Shown here piece after piece: positions 1-12,666 of a DNA stretch of 64,000 nucleotides. Source of the DNA: Brachypodius melanocephalos (Eukaryota; Chordata; Aves; Passeriformes; Pycnonotidae). A program made the translations under genes and the position numbers. The notes under the pieces were generated by a model. That model had not been told where the DNA came from. It worked only from the letters and a program-made list of their open reading frames with translations, and searched no databases. Within the stretch, counting starts at the first letter, position 1. Every line of letters starts with the position of its first letter. The stretch covers positions 4,498,084-4,562,083 of the forward strand of contig VZSR01001854.1 in assembly GCA_013398615.1 (NCBI GenBank), given 5' to 3'.

Positions 1-657
1 GTCACTGGACAAAAATGCTAATGTCAGGGTATTGGAGATATGGTGATGGGGTAAAATGCTGTAGTAATATAGTAGAAGTGTCAAGCAATGAAGGCAGAGC
101 TAGTAATAGCCAGAGACAGATCCTAGCTTGGCTTCTTCCTGCAAGAATGGCAACAAATTCCACAGTTTCAGGCCAGAATACAATATCAATTTCCTTAATT
201 TGATTTTCTGTGAAGCAGCTGGTCAATAATCAATCTTCCATAAATAATAATAAGAGGAAGTCTTTGAAGGAAAATGAGAAATTACTTTGCTGCTGCTATC
301 ACTTTGCTGCTTCTCTCGGTGTGTAAAGGTTTTGGCTGTTATAATTCAATATTTCTAGGAAAGAAAGAATTTTTTACCATTGGTATTAATTCACAGTATT
401 GCTTAGGTGTGATTACCTTCTATTTTATTACCTTTTTGGTAGACCTTTCTATTAGAAGAGATAACATTCTACATGATACTTTAATTACCTGTTTTTCATA
501 ATCTTGCATTCATGCCCTAACCTAATTATGTAGTGAAATTCCACAACATTTGCTTGGTATTTCATAGGCCTCCCACAATTCCTTACTAATTTTTTCTTGT
601 CTGTACATTGTCTTCACCTGGCCCCCAAGCCTTTCTCCATATTTCATTTTTTCTTTC

Positions 658-696
658 TTATTAGAATAAGAAGTGCCTATTATTAGAATAAGAAGT
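658..696. repeat. Short tandem duplication, 22-base period
   Basis: A 17-base word ending in AGAATAAGAAGT occurs at 658-674 and again, identical, at 680-696. The period is 22 bases. This is a simple local duplication with no sign of function. Confidence 0.75.
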
Positions 697-1865
697 ACTT
701 AAGACTCACGCCCACATTGGAGCCAAAAGTCATTTGTGATTAATGTGCTGAAGCTGAAAAGTGTGGTTTTTTCTGAGCACTTCTTCTGACTTACATATTT
801 TTAGTACAAAGGCAGAAGTTGTTAACTTCTGTATTGCAAAGTTGGAAGATAAATGGATAGTACTGAAAATATTATAAATGAGGTAAAGAAGAGACAAACA
901 AGGGACAAAGATCAGAAATTATGCTACTTCTAAAAGTATCATATCAGCTTATTCACAACAAAGAAAGGGTAAGGAAAGAGACAGAAATTGCTGTAGGTTT
1001 ACTTGTCTAATGACTGTCAGACACTTAGGAAAAGCTTCCATGAAAATGCATAGGTGTAATTTTAAGAAATGTGGTTAGACATGCTAAATCTGAAATAAAC
1101 ATTGATTATTTATTCTCTGTCAAGAGAAAAATGTTTCTTTTTGACTATTGGGGTTTTATTTGGCTTCTGTTTTTTGGCATTTTTATTTTTTTAATGCAGT
1201 TGAAAGGAATTCTCTTGTCTTACACTGGAATCCTAATTTATTTTCATTTTGGGCAGCTAAAATGAATATTTTAGGGCACATTTAATGTCCAGAAGTTGTT
1301 TTTTGGGAAAAAAACTTTGCTGAGAATCTGATTTGCATTGTGCCATAATTTCTTCCCTTGGAAACTGAAAGAACATGAGCTGCATATACAGTTCAGTGGC
1401 AGGAGTCTGTTTTTGTAGTGGTTTTAATAAAAACCCCTTTTGCATTTTTAGAAGGGTGTAGAAATAGAAAACAAACTTTTCAATGCTAAGTATTGGGCAG
1501 GCACAAAATTGAGGCTCTATAAAAGGGGGTGCCAGCCAGTTGCATGTGTTGTGTGTTTGGTCTGCACATCTGCAGGGGACTGTGCACTCCACAACAATTG
1601 AGAGCAGATTCTTGGTACATGGCATGCATATACTGCATCTGCATCCTCCTGATTAATTAAGATGAACTATAAACAACCACTGTTTTAATACTGGACTAGG
1701 TTCAAGCACATTTTTTTTCATGTAGAATGTCACTATGTCAGAAATGCTGTTCACTTCACAGAATTCTATAATGTAGGCACATATTTAGGATTCACAATAA
1801 AATGAAAAGTTGTTTTTAATATTGTGAAGGAAGACAGATAACTATGAAAGTTTGATGCTGGTTTG

Positions 1866-1889
1866 TTTTTTTTTTTTTTATTTTTTTTG
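1866..1889. repeat. T-rich low-complexity run
   Basis: Two long T tracts separated by a single A. Simple low-complexity DNA. No adjacent element body or target-site duplication was seen that would make it the tail of a retroposed copy. Confidence 0.7.
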
Positions 1890-4800
1890 CTTATGTTGAG
1901 TCCTATTTAGGACAGAGAGCAAGAGGAGTTGATTTCACAGTTTAAAGTCCAGATATCACTGTAATAAATTTTATGAGTAAAGGGTGATGTTTTAACACAA
2001 TTAGTTTTAGATTGTACTTAATAATAATAAAAAAATTGAGGGTTAGTATATAAATCAACAGGTACATCTCATACCTATGAGCTTTCTAAAATGTGATTGA
2101 GTTTGACCATAACTTTTTCTTTGATCTACACTAGGATGGGAAGAAAGATTTATGGATTGTTCATAAAGGGGAAAATGATTGAAATCAATCACTTTTGATT
2201 AATTTCAGATTTCAAAATCAGGAATTTTGGGGGATTGGTAATAAAACTTCTTTAGTTAAGGAAGCAGGGAAATGGGAAAGCCCCACTATTATAGCCTAGG
2301 AAAAGGTTACATTTACAGGAGTTTTAGTATCAAAGTTTCATACGGTTTCCTGAATTTGGGATGAAAAATATTCTTCTAGACTCTCTAGAAGAGATTGCAA
2401 GGGCCTTGGAGTTTTTAAAGGAAATTTTGAGATATGTGCAAGCCTAGTTGCCACCTAGGTTAATTGTTGACAACTTTGTTTTTTTCAATCAATGGCTGTT
2501 AAGAAAATCACTCAAGTAGTTTAGAATGAGAAATAACAGCATGATTAGAAAGTCCAGTAAATCAAAACCTCCCATGCATATACTCAGTAAAATTAGCTGC
2601 ACTATATTATTAATATCTGCCATGGTAACTATGGGTTGATAAGAAATTGTATTCTGAATCCTAGTTACAAAAAGTCTGCAAAAGAAAACAAAGCTCTGAG
2701 CAACTTGAATTTGTATTTGAACAAGTGAAAGTCAAATCAATTTGACTGGATCTTTTTAAAACCAGATTTTATTTGGTTTGTTACCGTTTTAATTTTTTCC
2801 CATACTTGGTGCTAATCAGGCATGACAAATAGGCTCACCTTTGAACACACTTTGCACTAATAATGTCATAAAGTAACTCCCTTTAATTGGTACCTCAGGC
2901 TACTCTCATCAAACAAGCTCATAAAAAGAAACTAGTGACAGCTTTCACTTCTGCTAGATTTATGAAATACTTCTCATCTATGCCCACACTGTGTGTGTTT
3001 GCATTGCTACTCTAAGCCTGACCTTTGATCAAAGAAGCGATATATTTTTTTGTTCCACAACAAACTTGCACCATCACTTCCATTCAGACATTTATTCTTG
3101 CTGTGCATGGCTATTGTGAAAATTTTGCACTTAGAAATACAAAGGGCAGTGCCTTTACAGTCAGGATTACAGTTCACTATAATGTAGCAAGTATGTTTTA
3201 AAGACAAATACATAATTTTAAATTTATAATTTATTCCAGAATTGATATGATTTTCTTCACAGATTATATAAGCAAAGACTCTCATAAGTGCTCATTATTC
3301 AAAACTATTCACCTGACAACTTGTGTGGATAATTCTTGGTCTTGGTCTGTAGCTCATTCTCAAGGATCTCACTGTGAATTTTTGATCATGAACATTGCAG
3401 CTCAGTGGCTCATCACCTAAATCATATGGTATACTTCTGCCAGGATGGAGGAACACAGCCCTTAATTTTCTACTTAATGATTCAGAAAGTGGTGAGCACT
3501 TGTCCTCTGAAAGTCAAGGCCCTTTATCAAATACCAGAACTTGAGGTCTTATCTTAGTCATTGGTTTTAGCAGACGTTGGAGGCAATAACCTGTAAATGC
3601 AGATTCAAATTTTTTTTTTTTTAATTATTGAATTTTAAATTAGATACTTTGATGGATTCACCTATTTTATGTTCTTCTTTTCTGGCAAGTATTTAAGGCA
3701 ACTAACTGATAAGAATGAAATTATTATAAGTGTGTTTCTGCAAAACATAGGATCTGTAGTAGCAGAAATTTCTCCTAATGTCCAATAATACATGCTCAGG
3801 AATTGAATTACAAAAATAAAAGTTTGTTTTCAGCTTTACACTACATAACTGTCCAGTCTATACTATAACTGTTACAGCATCGTCTATAAGAGGGGTAGTT
3901 CACTGTGGAATTTCTGATCTTGATTAGTATCAAATTTCAGAGAATATCTAGATTTTACTTTCTGGATTTTATATGAACGTTCTTGTCATCACTAAAGAAC
4001 ACTAATTCTTGCAGTGATATTTTGTTTTATGATGTAACTTTGTGTGAACTGCCTTTTGCCTGCACAAGTATTTTTTTCTTAGTAATGAATACTGTTAAGC
4101 TAAACATAGATTAGTTTTAAATGAAGATGTTTTATTTGATCTATCCATAATGCCTTGATATTAGATTAATTTGACCTTTTCCAAGCCAATTTATGTCAGA
4201 GATTTTTCATTACAGCATAGAATTTAGAATGAATGAATTTGGCAATCAGTGATGTTTACAGTTCATAGAAATGTGCATTAAGAATGTGTTTGGTGTATGA
4301 CTATGCAGCCATTTATAATTTGCCCAGATCTTTTTAGGTGACTTTCCTGTATTTCAGCCTCTCTGGCTTGATAGGGACCTAAGTTAGTACACTATGAATG
4401 GTATCAGAAGGGAGTTAATGATCCTCAGAGTCCTAGTTCTTCCTCTTTTCCCTCATTATTATAGCAGTGAGAAAGTTATTTTAGTATTTTCTAATTTACC
4501 TATCCACCTGCCCTTCTCCTGACAGTCTGTATAGATCAGTTCAACTTCGGTGATACATAAATGTGACTCTATTAACCTCTTTAGGAAAAGACAGTTCCTG
4601 TCAAATGTATAAATGTACTGTCAAAATGACAGGTCAGATACTGTTCTGAATGTTGTTTATAGGATTTTATTTACCACTGGTGACTTCTGTTTTATAAACT
4701 ACCCGGTGCTGCTGTACTCTTATTTACTATGTGGATAAACATCCATCAAATTTAGACCTAGTTTTAAGCAGAATACACGTCTATTGTTAGATTATGCTAT

Positions 4801-5809
4801 GAACCGAGGCATTTTAGACAGTTTGCAATCATGTAAAGAGCATTTATTAACTCTTTGTGAGGAACATGTATATTTGAATAGATATTTTTGTAACATTCTA
4901 AGGCCACAGTGTTCAGAAAGAATAAGACTAAAAGATTTTGCTTTAATTTGAAACATTTTTGGTTGGATTTTAATCATATTTGGAGAAAAGGTGACATAGT
5001 AACTTTAAAATAATATAAAATATCTTGTAAGCTACTAGATATTCAGCATTAATATAGCTTTTATTGTTCTTTTTTCCCTGTGGAGGAAACTTTTACATAA
5101 AATGCTATCACTTTCCCGGTTTATACGTGATAAAAGTTTCAAGCAATACTTATTCATTTTTGGTCTATGTGCACGAATTTGCAAACCAGTCAGGTACTGA
5201 TACCAGATATGGCAGTAGACACATTTGGAAAAAAACCCTCTCGATAGCAGCACAAAATATTATTTCCTAATGTGCTCTGAGGTTCCAAAATTCAGCCATC
5301 CAAATATGTGAAAAGTCAGTGTGGAATAGAAATATCTAGTTTTTCATTCGGAAAAATTCAAAATATGCAGTTAAATAACAGTTGCCCTTAGCTAGATGAA
5401 TTCATTTGAATAAGTTCTTCCTCAGATCCAGTAATTCCCAAGCGGGGTTTTTGGTCTGTTTGATTTATGATAGATTTAGTGAAAAGACTGAAATAACAAG
5501 TCATGTCTTCCTTTTTCTAATCATTTCCTAGCTCAGTTTTATATGACACTGACTGTTTTCCATGGATCAATACACTATTTTCACACATAGGGACTGTCCT
5601 CACCTTCTAGTGAATGGATGAGAGCTACTGAAAATGCAGAACTTCTGCTTTGGATCAGGGGAAAGGAAGAATCGAATGAACAAATTTCAGGTTTAAATTC
5701 TCATCACAGGAAGCAGTACCTGCACCTATCAGTAGACAAGGTGTATGGCAAGCAGCTTGAAAGTGACCTAAGTGGTTACTTCCATTTACAAATGTCATTT
5801 GGCTCCTAG

Positions 5810-5893
5810 GGCTGCTTTCTAAAAAAAGAGAGGACGGGAAGGCACTGCTAAACATGAAGAAACTTCCTGCAAAGCCACCAGACTGGAAAAGAG
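5810..5893 (+). CDS. Tentative internal exon of an unrecognised gene
   Basis: An 84-base segment sits between an acceptor-like CTCCTAG at 5803-5809, preceded by a moderate pyrimidine stretch, and a donor GAG|GTAATT at 5894. It is open in one frame: two bases finish a split codon, then come 27 codons, then one base is left over. The visible peptide is basic and proline-containing and ends in LPAKPPDWKR. Its end phase (one base) matches the acceptor of the next exon at 8830, where the joined codon would be GAT (Asp). The stretch is short and the acceptor is not strong, so chance is a real alternative. I do not recognise the protein. The exon before it should end one base into a codon and was not found. 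Confidence 0.33.
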
Positions 5894-8829
5894 GTAATTT
5901 TGCCCGAATTTATCCTGCTTCACTAACCCAAATGGCTTGAAAAGGTACATTGTACTCTGACGTTTTCCTATTCTAATTTATTCAGTTGACATCAGAAATG
6001 TGATAAAGAAAGCAGTCAAGGATGCCTTGCTTTGTAAACAATGCAACAGCCAAGTGCCATTAAGGATTTAGAATTAGAAGGTAGAATTTCTTGTCTCAAT
6101 TAACAGGCACAGTTCCTACAGTGAAATCTCAGTCTTTATTAGATAAACAAAGAAGTAAATTTGTGCTGATTTAAAGAATTTCTCCAAATTGCTCTGGGTG
6201 AAAAGGGATGTTCTAAAGTAAATATACTAAAAACCTGTTTTTCAGATATGATTCAGTAGGGATTTATTATGAAAGTAGGATATTTGGAATGTGAAGTTAA
6301 CTCAAGGTTAAATCTTTCCCATTTCCTCCTTTTATTGAACATTTCCAGAATCAGTTTTTCTGCTGGGGCAGATGGTTCCTTAACTGCAGGGCTGGTGCTG
6401 CCTCTGATCACAGGGGGAAAGTTTTTTGGAGTAAAAAAACACCAAACAAATGGCGAATATTAAAAAAAAAGAGATGTTTGCAAGCATCCTGATGTGTCTG
6501 CAGGACAGTGACAGAGAAAGAAGTTGGCATGATTGGGGCTGCCCTCATTCCTCTGACTGGGGAGAAAGGATTTGATAGAATCGTTCATAGATTTCCATCT
6601 TTCTCTCTTTTATGGCAGTGTGCAACTACAGGTGTGGCTTCTGCACCTTAGTAGCTGCAAAATATACCTAAAGGAGAAATTCCTTTCTTCCAAAGCTAGT
6701 GTGTTCTAGTTTTCAGGTGGTGTCCAGAAACAGCATATTTGCTCTTTGATGTTTTTTAATTATATGTACTTTAAGTAATGCTTTCAAACTCCTTAATTGT
6801 AAGATTTCTCACCTTAAGTATCTAAATATTGTTGGCTTTGACACATGCAACTGTGATAAAAACCTTGAAAGTATGTTAGCATTCAGAACTGCCATAACCT
6901 TGCTTAAATACTGTTTGCAGTGAATATGAATAATTTTAATATATCTAAATGTATAGTGTGCTGTTTAAAAAGGTGGTCTTCATATGGTTTCACATAATTT
7001 CTGCCTATTCTGCATCCCCACACTGGTTGACACAAGTGACAGAATTTACACAATTAAATCCATTTATTCCAGTGCAGTACTGTGAGAGTTCTATATCAAA
7101 ACTACTCCTTCATATCCATTATTTATAACTACTTTTGTCTTTTCTGTATTTGTGCTGTGTCATAAAGAAACTCAAAATACAGCTCTGAGTGCACCTAATT
7201 AAACAGCGAAACAAAATCTTGTGGTTAAAAATGTTTTGTTTTTCTTTTTTTTTTTTGACTGCTCCTGCTAATGACAGATACTTTGAATACTTTTTCTTGT
7301 TTTCCATCTCTGGTTGCCTACCAGTGTTGAGGGAAATGCCTTTGCCCAAAAATTTAACTCTTTTTCTGAATAAGTTTCTAGGTTTATGAAAAATACATGT
7401 TTAAAAACCCCAAGACACACAAAACCTCTTGGAGTAAGCAAAATAATTGCTGATAACTTGTCAGAATGGTGTTTTTTTAAAAATCTGCAACCCCAATAAT
7501 AGTGTGAAGGAACAAGTTTTAAGTGGATTTAGTATTTTTTACTCAAAGCTTGTAGAAATTAATACCTTTGTCTCCGCAAGTGTCAAAACATTAATTTGTG
7601 TCAAGAACATATGCTTTCAGCACTTAAAACAAGCTTGTTTTTGTGCTGTTGCTCTGCCTTGTTAGCTCTTACACTTCGATTGTCTGGAAAGGTTGCCCCT
7701 CTCTGCTATACAGCAAAAGGGCCAGGCATAATTTTGCCATGGATTGAATGTGTGTAGCGAGCAGTCATTCCTAGTGGAGAAAGGCTGAGCCTCCTGCCAT
7801 TGTTCTCTTGACAAATAGTGAGTGTCCTCCCTTTCCACTGTCTGACCTTGACTAATTGTGGAGAATTGGTGCAGCTGTCCCTGGCTTATTCTGCACTGCA
7901 ACACAAGGGCATGTAAGAAACTTTAAGCTGCCATCATAAAACTCCAGTTTGAGGACTTCATCACAATGCGTAGTGCTCGCTTGTTTTGTTTTGTGCTGTT
8001 TAGTTTGTTGCTGTTTTCTTCCTCTGATAGCATGCTTTAGAGTCATGCTGTGTTTTCTTCTAACTCACCCCTGTACATGTTTCAGAAATCTATACTAAGA
8101 GGTTAGGGTAATAGGATATTTCTAAAATAGCTAGATAAAGTCACATGGAAAAATACTTATAAAACCATCAATTAAAAAATGAGATGGAAAATGAAGCTTA
8201 TCTAAAAAGTGAGTGGAAAGGCATGTTTGTACTTTTCTTTTTCCTTATTACCATCACAATCTATTGTTGCAAATTCTTTTGGTAGAAAGCTTCAGTAACT
8301 TGGAAACTTGGAAACTGAAGAATATAATCAGAGAAAGAAGTACCATGTGCATATTAATACACAGATAAAATTTTGTGGTGCTGCTTTTAAATATTAAGCC
8401 TAACTGAATATTTTAATTACTGTGTACATCAAAGCAAGCAAACTGTTTTTCCTGTACAGGTAATTTTCCATAATACAGAAAGTGGTTAAACATATATTGA
8501 TAAGAATATAACATGCAGTTAATGTAACTTGAAAATTTTACTAGAAATCTTCTGAGAATTTTTATGGTTTTATTTACTTAATTGGGGTAAAAATTCATTT
8601 TGTAAGGAGGGAAAATTCAGAGTACCTACACCATTTTAAAGTCACACTTAGCTTTTAGCATTAGGGGTAAATTGACTCATGCTTGAATGGTAAATGGATC
8701 TTGCATTTGGGCAAATTTAATTCATGTAGAAAGAACTACTGGCTTGATTTATTTAAAACTGAACCTGGTTCAATAAAGTTCAGTTTTCAGCTACTGTGCC
8801 TTTTCAGTCACACTGTTTCTCAATCACAG
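5894..8829 (+). other. Putative intron of about 2.9 kb
   Basis: AT-rich non-coding DNA between the first and second proposed exons. It contains a T run near 7239-7256 and no recognisable transposable element. Short open frames on both strands have no splice context and no protein-like composition. Confidence 0.35.
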
Positions 8830-8979
8830 ATTCTTTTTATAGAATAACCAGATTTCTCTTAAAAAAATCATACAGAAGCGAGGGGCCTTATATGTCTGCC
8901 CAACATATAAGTCTCTCCAGAATAAAGGGAATTTCTGGGTCCTTGGATTTTGTTGCTGCCAACAGAATTACTGTCCAAG
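8830..8979 (+). CDS. Internal exon of an unrecognised gene
   Basis: A 150-base exon: two bases complete a split codon, 49 codons follow, and one base remains. The donor CAAG|GTAGGC is good. The acceptor chosen is CTCAATCACAG at 8819-8829, because its phase agrees with the preceding candidate exon and it follows a pyrimidine-rich stretch. AG dinucleotides at 8807, 8842 and 8875 are alternatives that would move the 5' edge. The frame is open throughout and the peptide is well mixed, beginning SFYRITRFLLKKSYR and containing GPYMSAQHISLSR and GSLDFVAANRITVQ. The leftover base G joins AA of the next exon to give Glu, so the reading frame continues into the segment at 16927. No known family motif was recognised. 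Confidence 0.5.
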
Positions 8980-11900
8980 GTAGGCTCATGAAAAAGATTA
9001 GGAATAACAAATAAAACCTCCACTAGAAGATCTGCAGAAACCCAAATTTCAGATTTGATGGCAAAATACTTAATGAAGGAATGCAAGTAGTGGATGAATT
9101 TTCAGAAGTGATGAGTATTTGGTGGCTTATATCACCCTGGGCATGTCTCAAAAAAAGTCTGGAAGTATAACACCTTACTCCATGGACTGTTTTCTTCCAA
9201 CCACTCCAAAGAGTGTGATTTACCACAGAGAATGGGAAGACTGACAAAATTTTGGTCATGAGATCTTTCTCCCACAAATACTCTGCCATTGTTACCTGTG
9301 CCAACAGACAAATGAATGTTCTGCTTGGTATGTTGCTTACTGCAAGAGAAGAGTGGCAACACATGGCCTAAAGTACTGCAAGGAGACATTTCAAACTTGA
9401 TTGTCTCAGGTTCCTGACAATGTGCTAGAAAACAGGATTCCCTTTAAACTCCCTCATGTCCCTGCTACGCAGACCTGTGCTGGGACAGCCTTGAGTACCA
9501 CCTTATGACCTGCTTAAAACATTTTCAGTGAAAATAAAATTTAGGAAATACCCAGCTTGAATTAAACTTGGTAGTCTTATGGAAATGCAGTACAACTGTG
9601 ATGAGCAAATCTTTTCTTGGTTTGACCTGAAGGCATGATGGCCACTTTTCTCCTCACCCTTCATAAGAGTTTTCTGATGACCTTGATCCCTACCGAACTT
9701 TCTGTGTAATGGATGTAACAACCTCATATTACCTGACAGCCTATTTTGACCTCTGAAAATTATTAGACCTTGAAATTTGGATCAGGCCATCTTGAGAAAT
9801 ACTTTGCCAGATGTTGGAGGTGGTTGAGTCACATTTTAATAGTCCGTATGTAGAAAACAAAGCTTGTTTTAATCCTATAACATCAGCAAAATAAAACATG
9901 TAAATAAAATTGTTACTGTTGACTATCTGTTATCCCCCAGGAGCAGTCACGTACCAGAGCTCTGTTGTACCCATGCTCCTGGAGGTGAACAGACAGCCTA
10001 GGGCCATTCTGAGATGTGGAGCTCCCAAGATCTCAAATTTCAACCTAGCTACCCACTAGGCAGATAAACCCTATGGCCCTGGTTGTAGGTTCAAGCTACA
10101 GAATCCTTCACCAACCATGCCAGTTTAAGTCCTGCTTGAAGCTGTAGGGTGTTGGTTTTCGCATGGCAGCATGCTGCCTTCCTGCTTGTGTCAGCACAGA
10201 TGTTGCAAGAAGCGACTGGCTCTGGGATGTATTAGGAGCTCAGTGAGCTATTCTCCCATTTCATATAGAGTTAAAAAAGATAAAAGGCTGCAATATGCCC
10301 AAAGACAAGGGATATTTTCAGTCCTGTTCACACTGGCAGTCTAGCTGTTGCAAAGGCACTTCAGGGGCATATGGGAGTGATGCACATGGATTGTAACTGG
10401 AAGGTGTTCCGAAGAAGAAATCTTTAATCTGACTTTGTGGCCAAACACTTTATTCTGTGGAAATGCACATGCTAGATGGTTTTAACTGTCAGTGATTTAG
10501 ATTTTCTTTTGTGTGTGGATTAGAACACGATTAGTAAGATGCCATTGCTGTGCTTCCTGTCTTCAAGTACTGTGTGGATCTTGATTTCAAGCACAGAGAA
10601 ACAAGCCGACTCTGAAGAAAGTATGCAGGGACAAAATAGACAGCATTCCAGTTTCTTTAATCTTTTTCACTTCTGTCTGCAGAAACTAACATGTGGGAGA
10701 AGCAAAGGAACAGAGTGACAGTATTTTGGTGTTGTGTTTAGATATGCCCTTGCACAATTTTCAGCTGTGCCCAGCCATGTAGTACTGGCTGAATGGCGTC
10801 TGAATCAGGCTCTCCTGAATGTTGTTTCCTAGCAATCTTAGAGATGTAAATCATCAAATGGGGCTTGATGGCTTGTGTGTGGAAAACGAGAGTCCTTGGG
10901 ATACTTATATCTTTTTGTTTCTTCATAGAGATTATGGAAGTTTAAGAGAAGTAGTGCCTCCGAGAAAACTTGCAGGTCTAAAATAGTGTCTCTTCTGCTC
11001 CTTTTCTCCTAGATATCTATTCACTAGTTCTTTTCATTCCTTCATTTTCTAATATTCCCTCTCTGCTCCAGTCAGAGGGGTCTGCAGGTATTTTTTGAGC
11101 TTTTCTTAACTCTCACTTCCACAGGAAGGAAAATAGAATCACCAGAGACCTAAACCAGAGCAGCAGGGAATGCAGGTTGTGAGCAATGCTGGAACAGCTA
11201 CTGTGTTTTACAATTTCACACAATAGAAATAAAAAAGCTTTTTTAAAAATGAACCCAATTTAAATACAGGTTTTCTGTGGCCTGTCTCGTAAAAGATAGT
11301 TTAATATACTAGTAACTTGCCTGCTTCTGTTCTGAGTGCATGGCTTTGCTTAGGAGGAGTATGGAGCAGGACTGCAATCTTTGCATTGCAGGACTTCAGA
11401 CAGCCTCCCCAAATACTCTAGATATATTGGGAAGTACTGGTGGATAATATTCCATAGCTGAATTCTGGTTTTTGTGTTGAATAATCCTTCTGAATTCTGA
11501 CTGTATCATATGCTTATGTTCTTTATGTCTGGAAACACAGCCAGAATGGCTTTCAGAATGCGGCACAGAAGTTGAAAACTGAAGAGCTTAATTTTTTATT
11601 TAGGAATGAACACTAGCATTAATTAGTTAAGCCTTGCATAAAATAACAGGTTTTGTGAGCTTATCGTGCAGCTGGGCACATCTAAACTCTCCTATCCTGA
11701 GTGTTTTGGAGCAGCTTTATTTATTTATCAAGCAGAAGTGATAATCAGGAAGATCACATCTTTTCTCGGCATTACACTGCCTGAAGTGTTTATGGCATCC
11801 CATGCACAAAGACAGATATGCATACAAAAGTAGGGATAACATGCAAAGGATTACAGAAGAGCTAGCTAAACTATTTGATTTTCATATGTACAGGCACATG

Positions 11901-12559
11901 GCAGGACATGACTTTAGCGCAATGAATCTGTTTCTTAAAATCCTATGCACCATATTAACTAGAAATTCAAATAAAGCCTTGCCTTGCTTTCAAATAGAAG
12001 AGGGATTGGCATATTTAGATTTAATGCTTCTAAGTTCTCTTCAGGAAAACAAAGCATCAAACAAAGCTGGAGTGCAATTTTTTCTGAGTAGGAAGACAGT
12101 GCTGCTCAGAGACAGAAGACAAATTATTATGTGTCTGGTTTTTGCAAATCTTGCTTCACGGGAATTGTAAAAGCGAAGTGCCGAGGAAGACATGCAAGGG
12201 TTAATATAATTTCCATTCCAGCGAGTTTTGCTTGCCATTATTTTCTTTTTCTTTTCTCCCTTTTAACTGATTCATAGCATAAAATCTTCCTGGACACCTA
12301 ATTATCAAGCCAGCTCACAGTCACAGCTGTCTGCTTGGAGAACCCATTAGATGCAGCAGTTGAAGCCTCCATAATTCCCCAAACTTCCCGGTTGTGAATA
12401 TTAAGAAAAGATTTTTACATGTCATATGCAATTCGGAGGTGGTGTGAATGGCGTTGGAAATGACGAGCTCTGAATGCTTGTCCATCACTCCATTCACTGG
12501 TTACAGGTGGTCTCATTTTCCACTTTCAGATATCGGCTAGCTATGACAGCAGGCACTTA

Positions 12560-12567
12560 ATTTGCAT
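12560..12567. promoter_or_regulatory. POU octamer site ATTTGCAT
   Basis: Exact match to the classical octamer bound by POU-domain (Oct) factors, inside the candidate enhancer block and about 90 bases from a DR1 element. The word is seen directly; occupancy is inference. Confidence 0.4.
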
Positions 12568-12653
12568 GTTCGACAGACAACAAACGGCCCTGTGCATGTC
12601 AAAATAGGTGGTGATGCGTGACAGTTCCTACACAATACTGTCTCCTCTTTGCT

Positions 12654-12666
12654 TGACCTTTGACCT
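12654..12666 (-). promoter_or_regulatory. DR1 nuclear-receptor element
   Basis: Read on the minus strand this is AGGTCAAAGGTCA, two perfect half-sites spaced by one base. That is the consensus DR1 arrangement recognised by COUP-TF, HNF4, RXR and PPAR heterodimers. A perfect 13-base match is not expected often by chance, and it lies inside the block that already looks regulatory. Confidence 0.5.

Larger units (their letters stand above)
1..5809. other. Upstream intron or flank, no gene recognised
   Basis: AT-rich DNA with many stop codons in every frame. No segment combines a good splice acceptor, an open frame and a good donor. It holds a T-rich run at about 1866-1889, a 22-base tandem duplication at 658-696, and an isolated TATA-like box at 1518. 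If the exon chain that starts at 5810 is real, at least the right part of this stretch is intron of that gene, because the first exon requires a preceding exon ending one base into a codon. Confidence 0.5.

Noticed and set aside
815..874. Exon-like segment between an ATTTTTAG acceptor and a GAG|GTAAAG donor
   Set aside because: Every frame has a stop before the donor.
902..968. Possible exon ending at GG|GTAAGG
   Set aside because: The frame is open but no pyrimidine tract precedes it and its phase does not fit the exon at 5810.
1257..1625. 122-codon minus-strand open frame
   Set aside because: Composition is not protein-like, there are no splice sites in phase, and the overlapping TATA-like box is on the other strand and unconnected.
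9023..9390. Overlapping minus-strand open frames, considered as a decayed retroposed gene or transposase
   Set aside because: No recognisable domain in any frame on either strand and no poly(A) tail or target duplication.
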